NCBI GenBank assembly: GCA_910584035.1
Contig: CAJTZR010000115.1
Coordinates: 1-5,216, forward strand
Length of the DNA stretch: 5,216 bases
Reading direction: 5' to 3'
DNA from: an uncultured Christensenella sp.
GTDB taxonomy: Bacteria; Bacillota; Clostridia; Christensenellales; UBA3700
In this document: one piece after another, positions 1 through 5,216 of the stretch
Numbering within the stretch: position 1 is the first letter of the stretch
Layout: the number at the start of each line of letters is the position of its first letter
Made by a program: the position numbers and the translations under genes
The notes under the pieces: generated by a model
The model's input: the letters and a program-made list of their open reading frames with translations, nothing else
Database searches by the model: none
What the model was told of the DNA's origin: nothing

Positions 1-660
1 CAATTGATAGACAAGGCGGAGAAAAAGTTCAGTCAGTTGAAAGAATTGACATATGGTGAAATCAAGATAGGTGCATCTGATACTATAACCAAGCATTACT
101 TGTTGCCATATATCAAAAACTTTATAAATAAGTATCCAGATATTAGTGTAAAGGTGACTAACAGAACAACTGGCGAAACTGTAAACTTGCTTAAGAGTGG
201 TAAAGTTGATATTGGTTTTGTAAATGTGCCACTAGAGGACGATTTGCTTGATTTTTCTAATGTAGTAGATACAGAGGATGTATTTGTTTGCAACAGCGAT
301 TGGATTCAAAGATACAATGAGCCGTTGTCTGCTGAGGAGATAGCAAATGAGCCACTTATTATGCTTGAAAAGTTGAGTAATACAAGACGAGTTATTGATG
401 AGCATTTTGCAAAAGTAGGCGTAACATTGAATCCTATGTTAGAACTTGGTAGTCTTGACTTAATGTTAGATATGTCACGTGTTGGTTTGGGTATTACTTG
501 TGCACCAAAATCTATTGTTGAGCAAGATATATCTTCTGGAATATTGCATAAAGTACCAATCAATTTTGAAATGCCAAAAAGAGCATTTGCATTGGTTACA
601 ATGAAAGGAGTACCGCTTAATTACTCTGCATTGCAGTTTGTAAATAGTTTGAAAAACTGA
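1..660 (+). CDS. LysR-family transcriptional regulator, 5'-truncated by window edge
   Basis: This is the effector-binding part of a LysR-type transcriptional regulator. The frame is open from the first base (CAA), so the TTG at 4 is an internal Leu codon and not a start. 219 residues are visible. Full-length members have about 290-300, so roughly 75-80 residues holding the winged helix-turn-helix are upstream of the window. Visible are the end of the linker helix (residues 1-18), the opening strand GEIKIGASDTITKHYLLPYI that starts the periplasmic-binding-like domain, the KSGKVDIGFVN segment of the first lobe (about 66-76), and the late GLGITCAPKSIV segment (about 161-172), all typical of the family. 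The effector cannot be read from sequence. The gene runs in the same direction as the glutamine synthetase 10 bp downstream, so control of nitrogen assimilation is a reasonable inference. Family is confident; target and ligand are not. Confidence 0.93.
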   Translation, partial: QLIDKAEKKFSQLKELTYGEIKIGASDTITKHYLLPYIKNFINKYPDISVKVTNRTTGETVNLLKSGKVDIGFVNVPLEDDLLDFSNVVDTEDVFVCNSDWIQRYNEPLSAEEIANEPLIMLEKLSNTRRVIDEHFAKVGVTLNPMLELGSLDLMLDMSRVGLGITCAPKSIVEQDISSGILHKVPINFEMPKRAFALVTMKGVPLNYSALQFVNSLKN

Positions 661-665
661 GGGGA
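659..665 (+). promoter_or_regulatory. Ribosome binding site of glnN overlapping the LysR stop codon
   Basis: GAGGGGA lies 5-6 nt before the ATG at 671, and its first two bases are part of the TGA stop of the regulator (658-660). This spacing selects the ATG at 671. Another ATG at 667 is out of frame and too close. The overlap suggests that ribosomes ending on the regulator message help initiation on glnN. Confidence 0.75.
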
Positions 666-670
666 AATGT

Positions 671-2797
671 ATGGAAAATAATACTAAGAGAATAACAGAT
701 TATTTTGGCGAATATGTGTTTAATGATGATGTAATGCAAGAGTATATGTCACAAGAGACATATAAGGAATTGCGTGAAGTTATAGATTCTGGAAAGACTA
801 TGGGGCTTGATTTGGCTAATCGAGTTGCCTCTGCAATGAAAGAGTGGGCAATGAACAATGGTGCTACTCACTATACACATTGGTTCCAACCACTTACTGG
901 TGCAACTGCGGAAAAGCACGATAGTTTTATTAGTATAGATAAGCACGGCAAAACTATACTTGAGTTTACTGGTAAAAATTTATCTAAAGGTGAGGCTGAT
1001 GCGTCAAGCTTTCCAAGTGGTGGTATTAGAGCGGTGTTTGAGGCAAGAGGATACACTATTTGGGATTGTTCATCACCAGCTTTTATAAAAAAGACTGCAA
1101 AAGACAGAGCAATACTTTACATACCTACAGCATTTTGTAGTTATACTGGTGAGGCTCTTGATAAAAAAACACCTTTGCTTAGAAGTATGGAAGCTCTTAA
1201 TAGAGAGGGCGTAAGGTTGTTACATTTATTAGGTTACAATGATGTAAACAAAGTTGTTGCAAATGTCGGTGGCGAACAAGAGTATTTTTTGATTGATAAA
1301 AAGCATTACGAAAAACGTACAGATTTGAAATTTACTGGTAGAACTTTGTTTGGAAGTAACGCACCTAAAGGACAAGAACAAAACGACCAATATTATGCTG
1401 TGATTAAAACTAGAGTATCTAATTTTATGGCGGAGCTTAATGACGAGCTTTGGAAGTTAGGCATTACTGCAAAAACTCAACATAATGAGGCTGCACCCGC
1501 TCAACACGAATTAGCACCTATTTTTTGCACAGCAAATATTGCAACAGACCAAAATCAAATTATTATGGATACAATGAAAAAGGTTGCTGAAAAGTTTGAT
1601 TTAGTTTGTCTATTGCACGAAAAGCCTTTTGCAAATGTAAATGGTAGTGGTAAGCACAATAACTGGTCAGTAGTGACAGATACGGGCATTAATTTGTTAA
1701 AGCCAGCCAAAAATCCTAGCGAGAATTTCTTGTTTTTACTAACATTTATGGCAGTAATTGCGGGCGTCGATGAGTATGCAGACTTAATTAGAACTAGTGC
1801 ATCTAATCCAGGTAATGAGCATAGACTTGGCGGACACGAAGCACCTCCAAGCATTATATCTGTATATATTGGTGATGATTTACAAAAGGTTATTGAAGAT
1901 TTTGTAGCTGGTACAAATAATGTGGTAGAGAAAAAACAATATATCAATACTGGTGTAAACTATCTTGCGGAGTTCAGCAAAGACACTAGCGACCGAAATA
2001 GGACAAGCCCTTTTGCATTTACTGGTAACAAATTTGAGTTTAGAATGGTTGGCTCTTCTGCAACATTGGCAAATCCTAATACAACTATAAACACTGTTGT
2101 TGCGGAAATGTTTTCAAGAATAGCTGACGAGTTAGAAAGTGTTGAGGATAAAAGTTTGATACCTCAAAAGGTTGAGGAAATTATTATCCGCTTATATAAT
2201 AACCATAAGAGAGTAATATTCAATGGCAATAACTACTCAAATGAATGGGTGAAAGAGGCTAGAAAACGTGGTCTGCATAGCATTAACAATTGTGTAGATG
2301 CCTATGACGCTTTGGTTGATAGTGCAAGCATTGAGTTGTTTGGTAAACATCACGTAATGTCTGAGGTTGAGTTGCAATCAAGACGTGAAATCAATCTTGA
2401 TATATACAATAAGATAATAAATGTGGAAGCTCGCACAATGGTAATGATGACAAAACACGAGATATTGCCAGCCATTATTGATTACAAGGCTAAGCTTGCC
2501 GCATCAATAGTAAATCTTAATCAAATAAAGGAATTTGTCTATAGCAATGTGGAAAATAATTTGCTTAGAAATTTTGTTATGCTTCTTGATAATATATATG
2601 CAGATTTGTTGGAATTGGAAAGAGTTCACAATCAAGCACTAAGAGCAAATAGTAATAAAAGAAAAGCAATTTTATTCCGTGACCAAGTTGTACCACAAAT
2701 GGCTAAAGTTAGAATTAATGTTGATAATGCGGAAAAATTGTTGCCTAAAGACGCTTTGCCTTTCCCTAATTATGCGGATATGTTATTTTATGATTGA
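671..2797 (+). CDS. glnN: Glutamine synthetase type III
   Basis: This cytoplasmic enzyme joins ammonia to glutamate using ATP to make glutamine, the entry point of nitrogen assimilation. At 708 residues it fits type III glutamine synthetases (about 700-730) and is far longer than type I (about 440-470). Type III hallmarks in order are THYTHWFQPLTG (66-77), FPSGGIRAVFEARGYTIWD (114-132), the metal-binding GGEQEYF (200-206), HNEAAPAQHELAP (271-283), the ATP-site segment KPFANVNGSGKHNNWS (318-333), RLGGHEAPP (385-393), DRNRTSPFAFTGNKFEFR (441-458) and the C-terminal LPFPNYADMLF (696-706). No catalytic block is missing, so it should be active; family members form dodecamers. The ATG at 671 has a good ribosome binding site. 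The gene ends in TGA followed by an in-frame TAA. It follows the LysR gene by 10 bp, with no intervening promoter or terminator. No intrinsic terminator is evident after it. Confidence 0.97.
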   Translation: MENNTKRITDYFGEYVFNDDVMQEYMSQETYKELREVIDSGKTMGLDLANRVASAMKEWAMNNGATHYTHWFQPLTGATAEKHDSFISIDKHGKTILEFTGKNLSKGEADASSFPSGGIRAVFEARGYTIWDCSSPAFIKKTAKDRAILYIPTAFCSYTGEALDKKTPLLRSMEALNREGVRLLHLLGYNDVNKVVANVGGEQEYFLIDKKHYEKRTDLKFTGRTLFGSNAPKGQEQNDQYYAVIKTRVSNFMAELNDELWKLGITAKTQHNEAAPAQHELAPIFCTANIATDQNQIIMDTMKKVAEKFDLVCLLHEKPFANVNGSGKHNNWSVVTDTGINLLKPAKNPSENFLFLLTFMAVIAGVDEYADLIRTSASNPGNEHRLGGHEAPPSIISVYIGDDLQKVIEDFVAGTNNVVEKKQYINTGVNYLAEFSKDTSDRNRTSPFAFTGNKFEFRMVGSSATLANPNTTINTVVAEMFSRIADELESVEDKSLIPQKVEEIIIRLYNNHKRVIFNGNNYSNEWVKEARKRGLHSINNCVDAYDALVDSASIELFGKHHVMSEVELQSRREINLDIYNKIINVEARTMVMMTKHEILPAIIDYKAKLAASIVNLNQIKEFVYSNVENNLLRNFVMLLDNIYADLLELERVHNQALRANSNKRKAILFRDQVVPQMAKVRINVDNAEKLLPKDALPFPNYADMLFYD

Positions 2798-2836
2798 TAA
2801 TATTTAATTTAAAAATATAATAAATATATTAAAAAT

Positions 2837-2970
2837 AAGTTGTATTATCAAAACTTGTTAAAACAATCACAAATTGTATTATTGAAAGTAGTTAAAGTAA
2901 TCACAAAGTGCATTATTAAAATAATTAGAGCAATTACGAATTGTATTATAAAAAAGTTAAAACAATTAAA
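2837..2970 (+). repeat. Degenerate 33-34 bp tandem repeat, about four copies
   Basis: The glnN-alaS gap contains a phased, decayed tandem array. One landmark, TTGTATTAT, begins at 2840, 2874 and 2941, and appears as GTGCATTAT at 2908. A second landmark, GTTAAAACAAT, begins at 2857 and 2956, and appears as GTTAAAGTAAT at 2891 and ATTAGAGCAAT at 2924. Spacing is 34, 34, 33 for the first and 34, 33, 32 for the second. A weak fifth unit may follow near 2972 (TTGAGTAAT). There are no unique spacers, so it is not CRISPR. The role is unknown: protein-binding sites, a promoter array or simple slippage are all possible. Confidence 0.75.
2855..2882 (+). promoter_or_regulatory. Possible promoter for alaS inside the repeat array
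   Basis: TTGTTA (2855-2860), 16 bp, TATTAT (2877-2882) resembles a sigma-A promoter, and would give an alaS leader of about 130 nt. The neighbouring repeat copies offer further TATTAT or CATTAT boxes at 2843, 2911 and 2944, with poorer partners upstream. In DNA this A+T-rich, such matches arise easily by chance, so this is only the best candidate. Confidence 0.3.
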
Positions 2971-2993
2971 ATTGAGTAATCTCAAGTTAATAA

Positions 2994-3009
2994 TAAACTT
3001 AGAAGTTTA
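2994..3009. promoter_or_regulatory. 7+2+7 dyad abutting the alaS ribosome binding site
   Basis: TAAACTT (2994-3000), AG, AAGTTTA (3003-3009) is a perfect inverted repeat ending on the first base of the AAGGAGA ribosome binding site. As RNA it could form a 6-bp hairpin with a UAGA loop. As DNA it could be an operator half-site pair. AACTT at 2996-3000 can instead pair with AAGTT at 2984-2988, giving two mutually exclusive hairpins. All pairs are mostly A-U, so stability is low and function is unproven. Confidence 0.35.
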
Positions 3010-3015
3010 AGGAGA
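3009..3015 (+). promoter_or_regulatory. Ribosome binding site that decides the alaS start
   Basis: AAGGAGA precedes three in-frame ATGs at 3016, 3022 and 3031. GGAG (3011-3014) is 1 nt from the first, 7 nt from the second and 16 nt from the third. Only the second has normal spacing, so 3022 is the preferred start. Confidence 0.8.
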
Positions 3016-3021
3016 ATGAAA

Positions 3022-4809
3022 ATGAAAAAAATGACCTCATATGAGCTAAGAGAAGCTTATTTAGAGTTTTTTAAAAGTAAAAATCATAGCATTATAGATA
3101 GCAGTTCATTGATACCAGAAAATGACCCAACCGTTTTATTTACAACTGCAGGTATGCACCCACTTGTGCCATATCTTTTAGGACAAAAACACCCTCAAGG
3201 CACTAGGCTTTGTGATGTGCAAAAATGTGTACGTACTGGTGATATTGATGAGGTTGGCGACAGCACTCACTGCACATTTTTTGAGATGTTGGGCAACTGG
3301 TCTTTGGGCGATTATTTTAAAAAGGAAAGTATTAGTTGGAGTTTTGAGTTTTTAACTAAAGTGCTTGAAATTCCAGTAGAAAAAATTTCTGTAACTGTTT
3401 TTGAAGGTGATAGTGATGCACCTAGAGATGAGGTTTCAGCTAACATTTGGGCGGAACTTGGCATTAGTCGTGATAATATCTACTACTTGCCTAAAAAGCA
3501 TAACTGGTGGGGACCAGCTGGTCAAACTGGACCTTGCGGTGGTGATACTGAAATCTTTATTGATACTGGTAAGCCAAAATGTAGCGATAATTGCTCACCA
3601 GCTTGCGATTGCGGTAAATATGTTGAAATTTGGAATAACGTATTTATGGAATTTAACAAGACAATTGATGGAAAATTTGAACCATTAAAGCAAAAGAATG
3701 TTGATACTGGAATGGGCTTGGAAAGAACTATTTGTATGCTAAATGGCGTTGTAAGTGTATATGAAACAGACTTTTTCAGCGATATAATCAAGTTAATTGA
3801 GAAATTATCTAGTAAAAACTATTTGCAAGACGAGGCAACTACAAAAGCTATGCGTGTTATTGCTGACCATATCCGTACAGCAACTTTTATTTTGGGTGAT
3901 GATAAAGGTATCACTCCATCAAATGTTGACCAAGGCTACGTTTTAAGAAGATTGATAAGGCGTGCAGTAAGATTTGCACGTGTAATTGATATGCCTCAAA
4001 ATGGTATTTTGGAAGTGTCTAAGGCATTTATTAATAAATATAAGGACATTTATCACGAGCTTGGTAGAAATGCAGATAAGATTATTGTTGAGCTTGAAAA
4101 GGAAATTGAGAGATTTAGTAAAACAATTGAAAATGGTTTGAAAGAAATTGAAAAAGTAATGAAATTTATGCAAAACAATATTCTAAATGGTAAAACTGCA
4201 TTTAGACTTTATGATACTTTCGGATTCCCTCTTGAAATGACTATTGAAATCTGTAAAGAAAAAGGCTTTTCTGTTGATGTTGATGGATATCATAAAGCAT
4301 TTAGCGAGCATCAATTGAAATCTCAAAAGGGTGCAGAACAAAAGTTTAAAGGTGGTCTTGCAGATAATGGTGAGGCAACTACTAACTTACATACAGCTAC
4401 ACATATTATGAATGCTTGCCTTAAAAAAGTACTTAATAATAATAACATTCAACAAAAGGGTAGTAATATCACTGCAGAGAGATTAAGATTTGACTTTAAC
4501 TTTGATAGACCATTGACAGAAGAAGAAAAACAAGCTGTTGAAGATATGGTAAATAGCGTTATTGATAGCAAAATTGATATTATTTGTGAGGAAATGACAG
4601 TTGAACAAGCAAAAAATCAAGGTGCTATAGGTGTTTTTGACTCTAAATATTCTGAAAAAGTTAAAGTTTACACTATTGGCGATGTATCTAAAGAGATTTG
4701 TGGTGGTCCACACGCTAAAAACACTGGTGACCTTGGCAAATTTAAAATCGTTAAAGAGCAATCTTCAAGTGCTGGTGTAAGACGTATTAAAGCGACTTTA
4801 ACAAAATAA
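3022..4809 (+). CDS. alaS: Alanyl-tRNA synthetase, short form without beta-barrel and C-Ala domains
   Basis: This enzyme charges tRNA-Ala with alanine in the cytoplasm. The start at 3022 gives 595 residues; an ATG at 3016 would add two. Numbering here counts from 3016. Class II catalytic features are present: LFTTAGMHPLVPYL (41-54), motif 2 around CTFFEMLGNWSLGDYF (86-101), WWGPAGQTGPCGGDTEIF (164-181) and motif 3 DTGMGLER (230-237). A Cys cluster, C189, C193, C197 and C199, probably binds zinc. The tRNA-recognition region includes RVIADHIRTATF (280-291), GYVLRRLIRRAVR (307-319) and a charged helical stretch (354-383). The editing site keeps HTATH (459-463) and CGGPH (562-566). The protein stops just after the AGVRRIKA segment (586-593). 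Usual bacterial enzymes have about 870-880 residues, so the C-Ala domain (about 280 residues) is absent, and the roughly 90-100-residue barrel before HTATH is also missing. The coding frame is intact, so this looks like a natural compact form rather than a damaged gene. Confidence 0.96.
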   Translation: MKKMTSYELREAYLEFFKSKNHSIIDSSSLIPENDPTVLFTTAGMHPLVPYLLGQKHPQGTRLCDVQKCVRTGDIDEVGDSTHCTFFEMLGNWSLGDYFKKESISWSFEFLTKVLEIPVEKISVTVFEGDSDAPRDEVSANIWAELGISRDNIYYLPKKHNWWGPAGQTGPCGGDTEIFIDTGKPKCSDNCSPACDCGKYVEIWNNVFMEFNKTIDGKFEPLKQKNVDTGMGLERTICMLNGVVSVYETDFFSDIIKLIEKLSSKNYLQDEATTKAMRVIADHIRTATFILGDDKGITPSNVDQGYVLRRLIRRAVRFARVIDMPQNGILEVSKAFINKYKDIYHELGRNADKIIVELEKEIERFSKTIENGLKEIEKVMKFMQNNILNGKTAFRLYDTFGFPLEMTIEICKEKGFSVDVDGYHKAFSEHQLKSQKGAEQKFKGGLADNGEATTNLHTATHIMNACLKKVLNNNNIQQKGSNITAERLRFDFNFDRPLTEEEKQAVEDMVNSVIDSKIDIICEEMTVEQAKNQGAIGVFDSKYSEKVKVYTIGDVSKEICGGPHAKNTGDLGKFKIVKEQSSSAGVRRIKATLTK

Positions 4810-4832
4810 TATTTATATTTAATTGAAAAAAT

Positions 4833-4887
4833 ACAAAGTGTAAATAAGCTTTTTTGGAAATAATTAGGCTATTTACACTTGTTTTTT
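4833..4887 (+). terminator. Intrinsic terminator of alaS, possibly bidirectional
   Basis: AAGTGTAAATA (4836-4846) pairs perfectly with TATTTACACTT (4870-4880). The stem extends inward by GC/GC after one bulged A, and outward by C4834-G4881 across another bulge. A T6 run (4882-4887) follows directly. It lies 24 bp after the alaS stop codon. An A6 run at 4826-4831 on the other side would be a U-tract for a transcript coming from the right, so it may serve both strands. Confidence 0.88.
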
Positions 4888-4950
4888 AAGAAAAAAGTCG
4901 AATTATAATATAATATTTGGTTTTATTAATGGTATTATATGCTATTGTGT

Positions 4951-4979
4951 TTGACTTTTTGCATACTTAGTGCTATGCT
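4951..4979 (+). promoter_or_regulatory. Sigma-A-type promoter with extended -10
   Basis: TTGACT (4951-4956) matches the -35 consensus at five of six positions. After exactly 17 bp comes TATGCT (4974-4979), preceded by TGC (4971-4973), the extended -10 element. Transcription would begin near 4986 and run rightward. A perfect TATAAT at 4980-4985 is an alternative -10, but it is 23 bp from TTGACT and has only weak partners at proper spacing. This is the best promoter match in the window and has no adjacent gene to explain it. Confidence 0.6.
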
Positions 4980-4985
4980 TATAAT

Positions 4986-5192
4986 ATATATTATAGAAGC
5001 AAATTTTAGCTTGCATTAAAATTGTAAATGGCTATATGCAATAAATTGTTTTGCAAATGCTTTATTTTCAATTAACTTTAGATACAAATTAATAGATATT
5101 AGTACAAATTGTGATGGCTTTAGTTGACTAAATATTAATTTGTAAGTTATTGCAGAAGTTGAAATTTAAAATTGCTAATGAAAGACTTTTTT
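4986..5192 (+). ncRNA. Candidate small RNA or long structured leader
   Basis: The segment begins where the 4951-4979 promoter would start a transcript and ends at a T6 run (5187-5192). By hand folding, the ends pair: AGCAA plus TTTTA (4998-5002, 5004-5008) with TAAAATTGCT (5167-5176), with one bulged A. The apical part is a long hairpin: CAA and TAACT (5069-5077, one bulge) with AGTTATTG (5145-5152), a perfect 12-bp stem (5083-5094 with 5133-5144), then TTAGT (5099-5103) with ACTAA (5127-5131). Between lie small alternative hairpins (TTGCAT 5011-5016 with ATGCAA 5036-5041; TGCAA 5037-5041 with TTGCA 5051-5055). This rod with an open middle recalls 6S RNA in size and shape only; no sequence hallmark was recognised. 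It could equally be the 5' leader of a gene beyond the window. No strong terminator hairpin sits right before the T run. Confidence 0.3.
5083..5144. repeat. Perfect 12-bp inverted repeat
   Basis: TACAAATTAATA (5083-5094) and TATTAATTTGTA (5133-5144) are exact reverse complements separated by 38 bp. Inside, TTAGT (5099-5103) and ACTAA (5127-5131) pair as well. TACAAATT recurs directly at 5103-5110, 20 bp from the first copy. The arms are A+T-rich, but the nested pairing makes a real hairpin more likely than chance. Confidence 0.65.
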
Positions 5193-5216
5193 GTAAGTAC
5201 TTTAAATTTGAATAAA

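Larger units (their letters stand above)
4810..5216. other. Gene-free 3' stretch after alaS
   Basis: No convincing protein gene is seen on either strand in these 407 bases. They hold the alaS terminator (4833-4887), an A+T-rich bridge with nothing recognisable (4888-4950), a promoter (4951-4979), a perfect 16-bp palindrome TATAATATATATTATA (4980-4995), and a potentially structured segment with a 12-bp inverted repeat (5083-5144). An ATG at 5178 opens a frame that runs to the window edge (MKDFFVSTLNLNK), but it has no ribosome binding site. Confidence 0.7.

Noticed and set aside
4..6. TTG as start codon of the LysR gene
   Set aside because: The frame is open from base 1 and the protein would begin in the linker helix without its DNA-binding domain; the gene is simply cut by the window edge.
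1555..1947. 130-codon reverse-strand ORF inside glnN
   Set aside because: It lies wholly within conserved glnN coding sequence, has no recognisable domain or ribosome binding site, and is a frame shadow.
2795..2800. Recoded TGA (Mycoplasma-like code)
   Set aside because: TGA is absent inside all three genes, Trp is encoded by TGG, and TGA ends the LysR and glnN genes at the expected family C-termini.
2837..2975. CRISPR array suggested by the roughly 34-bp periodicity
   Set aside because: The whole period is the repeat; there are no unique spacers between conserved units, the copies are degenerate and no cas genes are present.
2798..3015. T-box riboswitch before alaS
   Set aside because: No T-box consensus block, no specifier stem and no terminator/antiterminator pair could be found.
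3016..3018. ATG at 3016 as the alaS start
   Set aside because: It is only 1 nt after GGAG; the ATG at 3022 has the normal 7-nt spacing. The difference is two residues.
4807..4832. Frameshift or premature stop truncating alaS
   Set aside because: The sequence after the stop shows no C-Ala-like coding in any frame and a terminator follows 24 bp later, so the short end looks natural.
5028..5075. 15-codon ORF with three Cys codons
   Set aside because: No ribosome binding site, very short, and inside the potentially structured segment.
5178..5216. Start of a downstream gene (ATG at 5178, reading MKDFFVSTLNLNK to the window edge)
   Set aside because: No ribosome binding site precedes it, although the other genes here have clear ones, and only 13 codons are visible. 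It stays a live alternative to the small-RNA reading.

Overview
The window looks like a piece of chromosome from a low-GC bacterium, most likely in or near the Clostridia (Bacillota). The reasons are the strong A+T bias by eye, the AGGAGG-type ribosome binding sites, a type III glutamine synthetase and a LysR-family regulator. The genetic code appears standard: Trp is always TGG, and TGA ends two genes, one of them backed by an in-frame TAA. The species cannot be read from the sequence. All genes lie on the + strand and nothing points to a phage, plasmid or transposon.

Layout. Positions 1-660 hold the C-terminal three quarters of a LysR-type regulator whose DNA-binding N-terminus lies before the window. 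Ten bases later (671-2797) comes a complete type III glutamine synthetase (glnN type), whose ribosome binding site overlaps the regulator's stop codon. The two are almost surely one transcription unit for nitrogen assimilation. A 218-224 bp very A+T-rich gap follows. It holds about four degenerate copies of a 33-34 bp tandem repeat, each junction carrying a small dyad, and then a 7+2+7 dyad that abuts the next ribosome binding site. No T-box is present. Next (3022-4809) is a compact alanyl-tRNA synthetase of about 595 residues. It keeps the catalytic core, tRNA-recognition helices and the editing-site HxxxH and CxxxH motifs, but lacks the beta-barrel half of the editing region and the whole C-Ala oligomerisation domain. 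A clear intrinsic terminator (4833-4887), possibly bidirectional, closes it.

The last 407 bases have no convincing gene. They contain a good sigma-A-type promoter (TTGACT, 17 bp, TGC-TATGCT) followed by about 200 nt with a strong 12-bp inverted repeat. The two ends of this stretch can also pair, and a T6 run lies downstream. This is either an undescribed small RNA gene (a rod-like, 6S-like shape is one possibility) or the long structured leader of a gene beyond the window. It is the least explained part of the window and the best place to look for something new.

Functionally, the regulator plus synthetase form a nitrogen-assimilation unit, and alaS is a housekeeping translation gene that probably has its own promoter in the repeat-rich gap. 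No defence system, CRISPR array or biosynthetic cluster is visible.
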